The notes beneath the pieces are model-generated. The model made no database searches. It was not told where the DNA came from and saw nothing but the letters and a program-made list of their open reading frames with translations. Below, in pieces: positions 16,569-24,154 of a DNA stretch of 64,000 bases; the stretch's first letter is position 1; each line of letters begins with the position of its first letter. The translations under genes and the position numbers were made by a program. The stretch spans positions 242,870 through 306,869 of the forward strand of contig DASVWI010000037.1 of NCBI GenBank assembly GCA_036389675.1, written 5' to 3'. The DNA is from DASQYE01 sp036389675 (GTDB lineage: Bacteria; Acidobacteriota; Blastocatellia; Pyrinomonadales; Pyrinomonadaceae).

Positions 16569-16973
16569 CGCCGCAAACCTTTCCTCTTAACCGTTTAGCT
16601 GACCGTACCGGGAAGGAGGGGATATAGTCTTCACCCTGCGAACACTTACGCGTCTCAAGAGATGGGCACGGAAATCCGAAGGCGCTCGACTGCTATTGGC
16701 TGAACACCTGTGCCTTGTTCTCCCCACTGGTTTTCACTGCCATGAATTTCCCATGTGATACTACTTTTTGGCGTGATGTGCAAGTTTTCACTTTATGAAT
16801 TTTAGTCTCGCGCCGCTTGACAGCCCGCACACTAACCCTCAATTGACACGAAAGCATGAAGAAGAGCGCCAGAATCATTGGCGTCCGCGGTATAGACGTG
16901 CCCGGGAAAAAAATAATCGGCGGGAGCGGGAAGAGGGGGGGCGGGCAGACGGGGACGGGCGAGAATCAGCGGC
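16569..16973. promoter_or_regulatory. Upstream region of the respiratory operon
   Basis: No coding frame is convincing in these 405 bases. On the minus strand TTGCAC, a 17-base spacer and TATCAC lie at about 16743-16782, a possible sigma-70-like promoter with a long leader of roughly 170 bases before actA; the match is modest and the call tentative. Apart from this the stretch is purine-rich near 16900-16970 (runs of GGGAGCGGG) and holds no clear hairpin. Confidence 0.3.
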
Positions 16974-17222
16974 TCACATGCGCGCCGTCCGGCCCGTATC
17001 AACCAGATCACAGATGCGCCAGCGCGTGACGACGCCGCGACTGAACACTCGCCCGTTGACCTCCGCGCGATAGTCTGCGGCAGTGTAGCGTCTCCAGTGC
17101 TCTACGCTGTAGAGCAGATAGCCGGCCCCGTCGCCTGATCTGCGGACGACGAACTCGCGCGCGTCCGGCAGCCTGTAGATGCCGCGCTCTCGCAACTCTG
17201 TTTTTGTTTGGGCTTTTCGCAC
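16974..17222 (-). CDS. Small protein of unknown function, paralogue of 17545-17847
   Basis: Predicted 82 residues with a GTG start (GGGATAGG ahead of it). It is not recognised, but it aligns along nearly its full length with the next small gene on the same strand: shared positions include G-I-Y-x2-P-D, V-V, G-x-LLY, W-x2-Y, R, G-x2-T-R-W, D-L-V-x-T-G-R-x-A. Conservation between two neighbouring copies makes it a real gene rather than chance. It has no signal peptide, membrane segment or cysteine pair. The regular strand-like pattern suggests a small beta-rich domain; function unknown. Confidence 0.6.
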   Translation of the reverse strand: MRKAQTKTELRERGIYRLPDAREFVVRRSGDGAGYLLYSVEHWRRYTAADYRAEVNGRVFSRGVVTRWRICDLVDTGRTARM

Positions 17223-17544
17223 GTGTGGCCTATCCCTCGCGTGCCCTAAAAGGTCTCTTTAAAGTAAGGTCTTAAAATCTCAAAGATTGAGTTATCCGGC
17301 GGCCCGTCGAGTGAAATTAATGGGGAAGCCTTATGTCGTGATTCTCCGAACCCTTACCACTACATAATGCTTCCCCATGCTCTTCATCGGTAGGAAGGGC
17401 GTGAGCTTACGCCTCGACGTGAAGCACTGTCTGTACGCAAACGGACGATATCAATCGTCGCACAGGAAAAAATTCTGTGCGCTTGTCGAGTCAGGCTTGA
17501 GAGAGCTGGCGTGTCCTTGCGGGCTTGATCTTATGCGGCTGGCT
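17223..17544. other. Intergenic stretch with one long inverted repeat
   Basis: No gene is supported; the plus-strand frame at 17377-17694 is antisense to the small paralogue gene. The only structure is an inverted repeat with 17-base arms at 17320-17336 and 17362-17378 (arm ATGGGGAAGCCTTATGT, one mismatch), separated by 25 bases. It lies between the two paralogous genes and may be a terminator without T-run or a protein-binding site. Confidence 0.5.
17320..17378. repeat. 17-bp inverted repeat between two paralogous small genes
   Basis: Left arm ATGGGGAAGCCTTATGT (17320-17336) and right arm ACATAATGCTTCCCCAT (17362-17378) pair with a single mismatch. The loop is 25 bases. It is not made of 7-bp units, unlike most hairpins in this window. 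Confidence 0.7.
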
Positions 17545-17847
17545 CTAGACGGCGACGCGCCCCGTATATACCAGATCTTCGACAGTCCAGCGCGTCGGGT
17601 AGCCGTACATCAGTATGCGCCCGGCATGGTCTGTTTCGAGCAGGCGGAAGGCCGTAGCATTGCGCTCGGCGACGACTTCGTGGCCGCCGTATAGCTTCCA
17701 GTCTCTCAGGTAATAGAGCAGCGAGCCGCGACTGTCACCGGCGCAGGCGACCACCTGTGTCCCGTCCGGGAACGCATAAATGCCATGCTCCTTGAGAAAG
17801 CTCGCAGGCATGCCATAACTCTCCAGGGTAAGCGTTTCTTGAGACAT
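17545..17847 (-). CDS. Small protein of unknown function, paralogue of 16974-17222
   Basis: Predicted 100 residues, slightly longer than its neighbour at the N-terminus ('MSQETLTLESYGMPASFLKE'). It shares the order G-I-Y-x2-P-D, V-V, G-x-LLY, W-x2-Y, G, T-R-W, D-L-V-x-T-G-R with 16974-17222. No known family is recognised and there are no membrane or signal sequences. A tandem pair of divergent copies suggests duplication followed by drift. The start ATG has only a weak ribosome site, so the N-terminus is less sure than the core. Confidence 0.6.
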   Translation of the reverse strand: MSQETLTLESYGMPASFLKEHGIYAFPDGTQVVACAGDSRGSLLYYLRDWKLYGGHEVVAERNATAFRLLETDHAGRILMYGYPTRWTVEDLVYTGRVAV

Positions 17848-18069
17848 CAGAATTCTTTGAGAGGGAAACCCGTAGGATAAATTCTCTCAGGCTTATCCTT
17901 GCGTCTCTCCCTCGTAGATCATGTGAACTTAAAGAGCCTCATGCTGGTTTATAGCCAGAGGAGGCGTGATGAATGGTAAGTTTTTAACATAATAGGGGAG
18001 ACGCGTCGGTGCGTTAACGCACATAAATACGGAATGGGAGGGCTGAGCCGCGCGGGTACGTGAGTCATG

Positions 18070-18098
18070 CGGACATTCTTCTACGCAATGTATATAAT
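18070..18098 (+). promoter_or_regulatory. Sigma-70-like promoter of the HTH-like gene
   Basis: CGGACA (18070-18075), exactly 17 bases, then TATAAT (18093-18098): a consensus -10 box with a four-of-six -35 box. Transcription would begin near 18105, upstream of the ATG at 18135 but downstream of the alternative start at 18060, which supports the shorter protein. Confidence 0.65.
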
Positions 18099-18134
18099 TT
18101 GCTATCATCCATCAAACCGGGAAGGAGCAAGGCT

Positions 18135-18662
18135 ATGGCGACAAAACAGAATCAAGGCGCGGCGACGACGGCTGCTGAGGGGCGACGAACGCGGCGCGTC
18201 AACAAGAAGGATCAGATCATCTCGCTTTACCTGTCGGGGATGAACGAGGTGGAGGATTTAGCCATTATTACGGGTTCGAGGCCGAGCTACGTCGGGTCGA
18301 TCTTACAGGAATCCGGGCTCATCACCGGCTACTTCGACCTCTACACCTCGACGGCCCACCCGATGAACGTCTACTCGAAGTTCTTCGCGGGCAAGCTCGG
18401 CTTCAGGGACGAGGAGACGGCGCGCGCGAGCGTGGAGCTGATCAATCACCTCTACGAGCAGTTTGAGCTGGCGCAGGATCGCGCCGGTCAGCATCATGCG
18501 CTCGGGATGGCCCTGACGATGTTCGACCGCGCACGCTGGACGGGAAAGGGAAAGGAAGCTGACATCTTTCGTCAGTGGTTATCGACACGCCTCAATGAGG
18601 CCCGCCTTGAGGACGGAGAGGCTGTCGAAACGGAGACAGAGCCAGAGCCTGCCCACGGATGA
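18135..18662 (+). CDS. Helix-turn-helix-like protein, probable DNA-binding regulator
   Basis: Predicted 175 residues. A basic, low-complexity N-terminus (1-25, 'RRTRRVNKK') is followed by 'DQIISLYLSG' and 'VEDLAIITGSRPSYVGSILQ' (about 28-60), a pattern like a sigma-region-4/HTH fold with a recognition helix at S-R-P-S-Y-V. A second helical part (about 70-155) has 'HPMNVYSKFFAGKLGF' and 'HHALGMALTMFDRARW'. I do not recognise a named family. The ATG at 18135 has GAAGGAG ahead of it and lies just downstream of a good promoter. A strong terminator follows, so the gene is monocistronic. Role inferred: transcriptional or chromosome-associated factor. Confidence 0.65.
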   Translation: MATKQNQGAATTAAEGRRTRRVNKKDQIISLYLSGMNEVEDLAIITGSRPSYVGSILQESGLITGYFDLYTSTAHPMNVYSKFFAGKLGFRDEETARASVELINHLYEQFELAQDRAGQHHALGMALTMFDRARWTGKGKEADIFRQWLSTRLNEARLEDGEAVETETEPEPAHG

Positions 18663-18700
18663 GCAGGCGTGCCCTTCGTCTCCCGCGCGGCGATAAAAAA

Positions 18701-18738
18701 GGTGAGACTCCTCCCTTGACGAGAAGTCTCACCCTTTT
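18701..18738 (+). terminator. Rho-independent terminator after the HTH-like gene
   Basis: GGTGAGACT (18701-18709) pairs with AGTCTCACC (18725-18733), loop 15 bases, followed by CTTTT. Flanking A and T runs make it work on the plus strand. Confidence 0.8.
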
Positions 18739-19072
18739 AACCCCCCCCGGTTCGTTCGCCAGTCGCGCCGATCACTCAGGACGGACGCAACTGAAACCCA
18801 TCTCAGACGCCGACATGAACGGCATCAAGGCTTCCCTGTACTCTGAAAAGACACTCGGGATTATCTGACAAAGACGAGTTTAATGGCTCGCTGCGGAGGG
18901 GTCTGTACGCTTACGGACTAAAGGGAAACTTTATCGAGGCTTGATTCAGAACCGCAGTGAAGGCGGACGCCCGCTCGCCCGTTCAGGTCAATTCCTGTGT
19001 AGAAGAGAAAAAGGAGTCGCGGATGAGGAGGAAAGGGATGCTGGCGGGCACAGAGTTTGTGGCCCGAAAGGC
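18739..19072. other. Intergenic stretch, nothing seen
   Basis: This lies between the terminator and the converging ROK kinase gene. Several short frames are open in it but none has a ribosome site, conserved motif or convincing composition. A GAAAAGGAG at about 19008-19016 is not followed by a plausible gene. Confidence 0.4.
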
Positions 19073-20047
19073 TCAGCGCATGGTCGCTTCCTGCTGCGCG
19101 GCGTCGCGCGCGAGCATGGCTGCTCCGATGGTGACGGCGTCCGTGCCGAGGGCTGCGGCTGCGATCTGCGTCGCTTCAAAGCAGGGCTGAAACGAGCGCC
19201 GCCCGGCTTCGCGTATGATCGCATTCAGTATCAGCTCGCCCGCCTCCATCACACCGCCGCCCATAATAATGCGCTCTATGTTGAGCAGGTTGATGACGCT
19301 GGCGACCGCCGCGCCTATGTACTTGCCCGTGCGCTCGATCATCAGGAGCGCGAAGTCGTCGCCCTGCTTGGCTTCACGCGCGATGTCCGCGGCGGTGAAG
19401 TCGCGATTGAGCGCAAGCTTCGACAGCGACGAGGTGTTGTCGCGGTAGAGCCGCTCGTTGGCCCGGCGCACGATGTTGGGCGCGGAGGCCAGGGTCTCAA
19501 GGCAGCCAGTATTGCCGCACACGCACTCTATGCCCTCCGCGTCAATCGTGATATGCCCGAACTCGCCCGCGAACCCCGAAGCACCGAACCAGAGCTTGCC
19601 GTCGAGGATGATCGCGCCGCCGATGCCTGTGCCGATGGTGACGTAGAACATGTCGCGGCTGCCGCGCCCCGCGCCCACCTTGTATTCGCCGTAGGCGGCG
19701 GCGTTGGCGTCGTTCCACAGCTCGACGCGCAGGCCCGTGGCGGCCATCAATTCCGGGTGAAAGTCTCCGTGGACGACCGACGGCAGGTCGGTCGAGATGT
19801 AGACGCGGTCAGTGCGCGGGTTGACCAGACCGCGCACGCCGACGCCTATGGCCCCGATGCTGGACGAGACATCGCGCAACTCCATGACGAGCTGCGCGAC
19901 CTGTTGCGTCAGGTGGTCGGCATCAAACGCGGCTTCGCGGCGTTCGAGCAGCCGGCCATCGTCCGCGACGAGCGCCGCGCGCATCGTCTTGCCGGAAAGA
20001 TCAACTCCAATATAACTGGCCGCCGTCGTCGTGTTCGGGCTTGTCAT
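19073..20047 (-). CDS. ROK-family sugar kinase (glucokinase-like)
   Basis: Predicted 324 residues, standard for ROK kinases. 'YIGVDLSGKTMRAALV' (12-27) is the first phosphate-binding motif, 'NDANAAAYGEY' with 'VTIGTGIGGAII' the catalytic and second phosphate region, 'EFGH' the start of the sugar-contact helix, and 'CVCGNTGCLET' the ROK zinc motif (C-x-C-G-x2-G-C-x-E). It phosphorylates glucose or a related hexose with ATP in the cytoplasm. With no fused HTH it is an enzyme rather than an NagC-type repressor. It diverges from uspA. Confidence 0.93.
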   Translation of the reverse strand: MTSPNTTTAASYIGVDLSGKTMRAALVADDGRLLERREAAFDADHLTQQVAQLVMELRDVSSSIGAIGVGVRGLVNPRTDRVYISTDLPSVVHGDFHPELMAATGLRVELWNDANAAAYGEYKVGAGRGSRDMFYVTIGTGIGGAIILDGKLWFGASGFAGEFGHITIDAEGIECVCGNTGCLETLASAPNIVRRANERLYRDNTSSLSKLALNRDFTAADIAREAKQGDDFALLMIERTGKYIGAAVASVINLLNIERIIMGGGVMEAGELILNAIIREAGRRSFQPCFEATQIAAAALGTDAVTIGAAMLARDAAQQEATMR

Positions 20048-20175
20048 GTTTCCAGAGCTTTCAACGAGGTCTAAGACGTAATATGTACCGTGGGCAGGAA
20101 GCGCCGCTATTGTAATAAACGGTTTGAGGGGGTGTCAAACAACGCCCCGTGCGTGTAGAATGAGCCCTGACGATT

Positions 20176-20640
20176 ATGGAGATACGTTCGATCCTATTGC
20201 CGACGGATTTCAGCGAGTGCGCTCACTACGCGCTCTCGTATGCGGCGTCGTTTGCGCGCGCGGCCAACGCTTCGATCATCTGCGTGCATGTCATCGAGCC
20301 GGTCGTGCCCACCGTCGGCTACACGGGAATGGCTGAGCCTTTGCCGATTGCCGACATCAGCGACCAGTTGGAGGGCTCGGCGGAGCGCGAGCTGCCGAAG
20401 ATCGCCGAGGCGGACGAGTGCGCCGGTTTGAACGTCGAAGAAGTGATCGCGCACGGCGACGCCGCGTCCGAGATTGTTCGCGTCGCCCGCGAGCGCGGCG
20501 TTGATCTGATCGTCATCGCATCACACGGTCGGACGGGACTGGGCCGCATGCTTTTCGGCTCGACCGCAGAATCCGTCGTCCGTCACGCACCGTGCCCGGT
20601 GCTTGTCGTCAAGCCACCGCATGAAAAGGATGAAGGATGA
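20176..20640 (+). CDS. Universal stress protein, UspA family
   Basis: Predicted 154 residues. 'ILLPTDFSECAHYALSYA' opens the fold; 'VIASHGRTGLGRMLFGSTAE' (about 115-134) has the ATP-binding G-x2-G-x9-G-S/T signature and the tail 'PCPVLVVKPP' ends the last strand. UspA proteins with this signature bind ATP and respond to stress or starvation. The final residues H-E-K-D-E-G and the stop come from a GGATGAA heptad element that begins inside the gene, so the ancestral C-terminus was probably different. Confidence 0.92.
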   Translation: MEIRSILLPTDFSECAHYALSYAASFARAANASIICVHVIEPVVPTVGYTGMAEPLPIADISDQLEGSAERELPKIAEADECAGLNVEEVIAHGDAASEIVRVARERGVDLIVIASHGRTGLGRMLFGSTAESVVRHAPCPVLVVKPPHEKDEG

Positions 20641-20714
20641 AGGCGGCAACGATGAAGTAAAGACGAACAGCTTTTACTTCATCCTTCCGCCTTCCGCCTT
20701 CATCCTTGCTTTTA
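20627..20714. repeat. Heptad repeat hairpin, GGATGAA family (copy 2)
   Basis: Left arm units (A)GGATGAA, GGATGAA, GGCGGCA, ACGATGA; right arm TTCATCC, TTCCGCC, TTCCGCC, TTCATCC (20677-20710). It starts inside the uspA reading frame and gives its last four codons and TGA. The loop base order resembles that of copy 1 in reverse orientation. It ends two bases before the DedA gene. Confidence 0.8.
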
Positions 20715-20715
20715 T

Positions 20716-21465
20716 ATGGATAGCCATCCTTTTTACGAGCTAATAGGGCAGTACGGACTGTATGCTGTGTTCTTCCTCACGATGCTGGAGGGAGACATTA
20801 CGCTCCTGCTCGCGGGCGTGCTGGCGCACAGCGCTTTCTTCGATAAATATTTTTTCGACGGGTACAGTTTTCTGAAGGTTCTCTCAGCAGGCACGCTCGG
20901 CGGGGTCGCAGGCGATAACATAGCTTACGTGGCGGGACGCGGCTTTAGTAAAAGCGTCCGCAACTTCCGCTTCTACCGTATCGCCAAGCCGCGCATAGAG
21001 CGGCTGACGAATAAGTTCGGCCCGCTCTCGATCTTTCTCTCGAAATATATTTACGGCTTGCGCTGGGCCTCCTGCGTCTTCTACGGGGTGGGGCGCATGC
21101 CCTACCTGCGCTTTCTGCCGCTCAGCTTTGCGAGCTGTTTTCTGTGGGTCTTGATCCTGTCGGGCGCGGGCTATTTCTTCAGCGGCGCGATCACGAACCT
21201 GCTCGGCGATTTTCACCAGATCGGTTACATCCTGCTGGTCATCGTCGTCCTCGGCATCCTTGGCTTTTACCTCGCGGAGCGCTTCTGGTTCTCGAAGAAG
21301 GTGGAAGAGGCAGACCCTGAGCGCATACAGGAGCTTGAGCATGCCGCGCAGGAGAAACTGCACGAGCTCAAGGAAGAGATTCAAGAGCGCATTCATTTCA
21401 AGCCGAAGGTCGTGCCCCGCAAAACGTCGAGGGCGAGGCGGCGCAGGGCACAGAAGCGAAGCTGA
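20716..21465 (+). CDS. DedA-family (SNARE-associated) membrane protein
   Basis: Predicted 249 residues. 'GQYGLYAVFFLTMLEGDITL' (about 12-31) is the family's N-terminal motif and 'AGDNIAYVAGRGF' with 'KYIYGLRWASCVFYGVGRMP' (about 112-131) correspond to the conserved G-D-x2-x-Y-x-x-G-R and F-x-P-x-x-R regions. At least four hydrophobic segments follow. The C-terminal 60 residues are highly charged. DedA proteins are inner-membrane lipid or envelope homeostasis transporters. The ATG directly follows a heptad-repeat hairpin, so its ribosome site may lie within it. Confidence 0.88.
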   Translation: MDSHPFYELIGQYGLYAVFFLTMLEGDITLLLAGVLAHSAFFDKYFFDGYSFLKVLSAGTLGGVAGDNIAYVAGRGFSKSVRNFRFYRIAKPRIERLTNKFGPLSIFLSKYIYGLRWASCVFYGVGRMPYLRFLPLSFASCFLWVLILSGAGYFFSGAITNLLGDFHQIGYILLVIVVLGILGFYLAERFWFSKKVEEADPERIQELEHAAQEKLHELKEEIQERIHFKPKVVPRKTSRARRRRAQKRS

Positions 21466-21495
21466 AAAAAATCTTGATTTCATATTGAGGGTTAA

Positions 21496-22503
21496 GTGAT
21501 CATCGAATCATCCGCTCCTACACGAGTTGACCTGGCCGGAGGCACGATTGACATCTGGCCTCTCTATCTTTTTCATCCCGGCGCTTCGACCGTCAATTTC
21601 GCCATCTCGCTCCGGGCTCATTGCCGGATTGAGACGCGCGACGACCACCGCATCATCCTCGAATCGCGCGACCGCAAAGTCTCTTTCGAGACAGAGCTTG
21701 ACGCCATCGAAGACCTTATACACGAAGAACGGCTTGAGCTGATCTCGAAGCTGGTTCACTTCTTCAAACCGACGACGGGGTTTCACCTGATAGCGGAGAG
21801 TCAGGCCCCTGCGGGCGCAGGGCTCGCGGGCTCATCGGCGCTCGCCATCGCCTGCATCGGCGCGCTCAATCGTCTGGTCGGAGACCGCTACCACGAGCGC
21901 AAGTTCCCCACGCTCGCGGCCAACGTAGAGACTACAGTGATAAAGGTTCCGGCGGGTTTTCAGGACTACTACGCCGCGCTCTACGGCGGCACGGCCTGCA
22001 TACACTTTCGCCCCGAGGGCATCGAGCGCGAAGCGCTTGAGGTAGACGGCGAGACGCTCGAACGCCGCATCGTCATCTGCTACACGGGCGAGCCGCGCAT
22101 GTCAGGGACGAACAACTGGGAGATTACCAAGAACCACATCGACGGCGACCCTCAGCTCTTCGAGCTTTTCGACGGCATACGTGATTCCTCGCTTCGCATG
22201 CGCGAGGCTCTGCTGGCGAACGATTGGCAGGGCGTGAGCGAGACCATGCGGCAGGCTTATCCGAATCGCAAACGGCTCGCGCCCGGTGTCACGACACCGC
22301 AGATGGAGATGCTGGTGGAAAAGGCACTCGGGAGCGGGGCGGAGGCGGCCAAGGTCTGCGGCGCGGGCGGCGGCGGCTGCATAGCCTTCCTCTGCACGGA
22401 AGGAAGACGGCAGGAGGTCGAGCGAGCCCTCGCAGAGGAAGCAGACGTGGAAGTCCTCTCCTGGAAGCTGGAGCCGCGCGGACTGGTCGTCGAAGTCTCA
22501 TGA
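21496..22503 (+). CDS. GHMP-family sugar kinase (heptose-7-phosphate kinase-like)
   Basis: Predicted 335 residues; GTG start behind TTGAGGG. 'APTRVDLAGGTIDIWPLY' is the substrate-binding GHMP motif 1, 'PAGAGLAGSSALAIACIGAL' (about 104-123) the ATP loop (motif 2) and 'KVCGAGGGGCIAFL' (about 288-301) motif 3. N-terminal 'DLAGGxxD' is typical of sugar kinases such as D-glycero-D-manno-heptose-7-phosphate 1-kinase (HddA) and fucose/arabinose kinases. No adjacent heptose genes decide the substrate. It lies 30 bases after the DedA gene, probably in one transcript ending at the terminator near 22.58 kb. Confidence 0.85.
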   Translation: MIIESSAPTRVDLAGGTIDIWPLYLFHPGASTVNFAISLRAHCRIETRDDHRIILESRDRKVSFETELDAIEDLIHEERLELISKLVHFFKPTTGFHLIAESQAPAGAGLAGSSALAIACIGALNRLVGDRYHERKFPTLAANVETTVIKVPAGFQDYYAALYGGTACIHFRPEGIEREALEVDGETLERRIVICYTGEPRMSGTNNWEITKNHIDGDPQLFELFDGIRDSSLRMREALLANDWQGVSETMRQAYPNRKRLAPGVTTPQMEMLVEKALGSGAEAAKVCGAGGGGCIAFLCTEGRRQEVERALAEEADVEVLSWKLEPRGLVVEVS

Positions 22504-22561
22504 GCGCCCGCGTCCCTCTATAGGGTCGCGACGCGTCCAATTAAGGATTATCTGGAAAGCG

Positions 22562-22600
22562 AAGAGCGCGAGGACGAAACAGTTCTCGCGCTCTTGATTT
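22562..22600. terminator. Bidirectional terminator between convergent genes
   Basis: AAGAGCGCGAG (22562-22572) pairs with CTCGCGCTCTT (22585-22595) around a 12-base loop. T-rich sequence follows on the plus strand and an A/T-rich stretch flanks the other side. It serves the GHMP kinase and the gene at 22623-23393. Confidence 0.8.
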
Positions 22601-22622
22601 TAGAGACTTTCGCCGGTCGATT

Positions 22623-23393
22623 TTATTGATCCGCCGGCGGGTCTGTTTCCGTCTTCGTGTCGGGCGATTTGGTGGGGGCACGGCTGTCGGGCGGCGCGCC
22701 GGGCGTCAACTCGGTCGAAGCTTCCGGCGCGAGATCGGCCACGGTTTCCGCCCCGGCGGCGGGCGAAGCCGTGGCGGCTGCCGGGCTCATCGGCGCGGCT
22801 GAAGCCTGACCCGTCGCGGCCTGCGCTTCGGCGGCTGGACGATGCGCGTCGGCCTGCGCTGATGAATTCTGCGGGCGCGCGGCGGGTGCTGCTGTTGCCG
22901 CCGGTGGCGCGGGCTTCTTCGCTGCCGTAGCGGCGGGCGCTGCCGTTGCTGCCGGTGAGGCGGAAGGCGCAGGCGCGTGATGCGAGTGCTCTTCCACAGG
23001 GACGAGCGTGCCGCGCTCGGACATCTTGAAGGCGGGGAGCGTTCCGCCTGCGGCTTGCAGGATCGCAGAAAGTTCTTTCTCGACGAAGCGTTTCTGCTTT
23101 TTCGGGTCGCGCACGTGCCCTAGCGGCGGGCCTATGTAGAGCGTGCCGCAGGTCTGGCATTTGAACAACACATCATCGCCGCGCAGGTGCTTTTCCGCCT
23201 CTTCGCCGCCCGTGCGTATCTGCTTCAGAAAACCGTTGCACGATTTGCCCTTCTCGTTCTTCTCGTTGCAGACGGTCTGCGCGTTGGTTATCTTCTTGGG
23301 CACGCCCGGCTGCGAGGTTTGCTGCGCGGTGGGCGCTTCCTTTGCCACGGGCACTGCGGGGGTGCTTTCGGGGTCGGACGCGTTGGCTGACAT
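22623..23393 (-). CDS. Cysteine-cluster protein with Ala/Pro-rich tail, function unknown
   Basis: Predicted 256 residues with no signal peptide. Residues about 35-130 form a conserved-looking domain with Cys at 'VCNEKNEKGKSCNGFL' and 'FKCQTCGTLYIGPPLGHVRD', which together could bind one zinc ion. Then comes 'KKQKRFVEKELSAILQAAGG'. From about residue 140 the chain is almost entirely Ala/Pro/Thr/Ser, which suggests a disordered tail. I recognise no named family. It diverges from the Nudix gene; the gap holds an AAAAGGC heptad hairpin. Confidence 0.65.
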   Translation of the reverse strand: MSANASDPESTPAVPVAKEAPTAQQTSQPGVPKKITNAQTVCNEKNEKGKSCNGFLKQIRTGGEEAEKHLRGDDVLFKCQTCGTLYIGPPLGHVRDPKKQKRFVEKELSAILQAAGGTLPAFKMSERGTLVPVEEHSHHAPAPSASPAATAAPAATAAKKPAPPAATAAPAARPQNSSAQADAHRPAAEAQAATGQASAAPMSPAAATASPAAGAETVADLAPEASTELTPGAPPDSRAPTKSPDTKTETDPPADQ

Positions 23394-23456
23394 GGCTCTC
23401 GTTTGATTCCTTTTCGTTTAGAGATTTCGCTCAGGGTAATGGAAGGTGCATCTTAC

Positions 23457-23560
23457 AAGGCAAAAGGCAAAAGGTAAAAGGAAAAAGCAGGGCCGCAGGT
23501 GGGCTTCGCGGCAAAAGGCTTTGGCCTTCACTTTTGCCTTTTACCTTTTGCCTTTTACCC
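23457..23560. repeat. Heptad repeat hairpin, AAAAGGC family
   Basis: Left arm (23457-23488): AAAAGGC, AAAAGGC, AAAAGGT, AAAAGGA, AAAAGCA. Right arm (23526-23560): inverted TTTTGCC, TTTTACC, TTTTGCC, TTTTACC. The element fills most of the gap between divergent genes, close to the Nudix start. Confidence 0.8.
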
Positions 23561-23576
23561 TATATATTGTGCGCGC

Positions 23577-24032
23577 ATGTTGAAAAAATTGCTCGGGGCT
23601 CTGTGGCGTGGTGCGCCGAAGAGTGTGCGCCGCTGGGGTGTGCGGTTGGTGGAGCCGCGCTTCACGGTGACAGCCGGGGCGGTCGTTTGTGACGAAAGTG
23701 GTCGCGTGCTTCTGCTCGAACACGTTTTTCGTGCGGGCAGCGGCTGGGGCATTCCCGGCGGCTTCATCGAGCGGGGCGAACAGCCGGAAGAGGCCCTCCG
23801 GCGCGAGCTGCGCGAAGAGATAGGGTTGGAGCTTGACGGGGCGGAACTGGCCTTCGTCCGCACGCTCAAGCGCCCCGCGCAGGTCGAGGTCATCTTTCGC
23901 TGCCGGGCACGCGGCTCTCCGGGCTCGCACAGTATGGAGATTAAGAGCGCGCAGTGGTTCGCGCTCGACTCTTTGCCAGCGGGATTGGCGCGCGACCAAA
24001 GACGAATCATCGAGCGTGCCCTCAAGCGCTAA
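23577..24032 (+). CDS. Nudix hydrolase
   Basis: Predicted 151 residues. The Nudix box is complete: 'GGFIERGEQPEEALRREL' followed by 'REEIGLE' (G-x5-E-x7-R-E-U-x-E-E-x-G-U). The fold starts with 'RFTVTAGAVVCDESGRVLLL'. Such enzymes hydrolyse nucleoside diphosphate derivatives, and the exact substrate cannot be predicted. The frame is open from 23499, but that part is repeat-encoded, so I use the ATG at 23577. Its ribosome site is not obvious. Confidence 0.88.
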   Translation: MLKKLLGALWRGAPKSVRRWGVRLVEPRFTVTAGAVVCDESGRVLLLEHVFRAGSGWGIPGGFIERGEQPEEALRRELREEIGLELDGAELAFVRTLKRPAQVEVIFRCRARGSPGSHSMEIKSAQWFALDSLPAGLARDQRRIIERALKR

Positions 24033-24087
24033 GGGCCAGTGGAGTGGAGTTGACGTATGCGCGGGATAAACCGAAAACATTGGAAGA

Positions 24088-24129
24088 CGGAGGTCAGGGG
24101 TCGGTTTTCAAAACCGACCTTTGACCTCT
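24088..24129. repeat. Hairpin of GGGGTCA-type units ahead of pyrE
   Basis: AGGTCAGGGGTCGGTTTT (24091-24108) pairs almost perfectly with AAAACCGACCTTTGACCT (24110-24127). The loop is very short. Units are related to the CCCCTGC/GGGGTCA family. It sits 25 bases ahead of the pyrE-like start and could act as terminator/attenuator between Nudix and pyrE genes. Confidence 0.7.
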
Positions 24130-24154
24130 AAAGTTTATAGGAGACGAGAAAAAA

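Noticed and set aside
16795..17073. 92-residue plus-strand frame
   Set aside because: Low-complexity Arg/Gly/Glu content and overlap with the 16974 gene.
17377..17694. 105-residue frame opposite the small paralogue gene
   Set aside because: The minus-strand protein has a paralogue next door, so that strand is the coding one.
18941..20074. 377-residue plus-strand frame over the ROK kinase
   Set aside because: ROK motifs are on the minus strand; this frame shows only mirror composition.
23457..23560. CRISPR-like array
   Set aside because: Units are only 7 bases with no spacers, arranged in inverted arms; no cas genes in the window. The same applies to the other heptad elements.
24088..24129. 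Pyrimidine-responsive attenuator (PyrR-type) before pyrE
   Set aside because: The hairpin units belong to the dispersed GGGGTCA/CCCCTGC repeat family and no anti-terminator or PyrR gene is seen.
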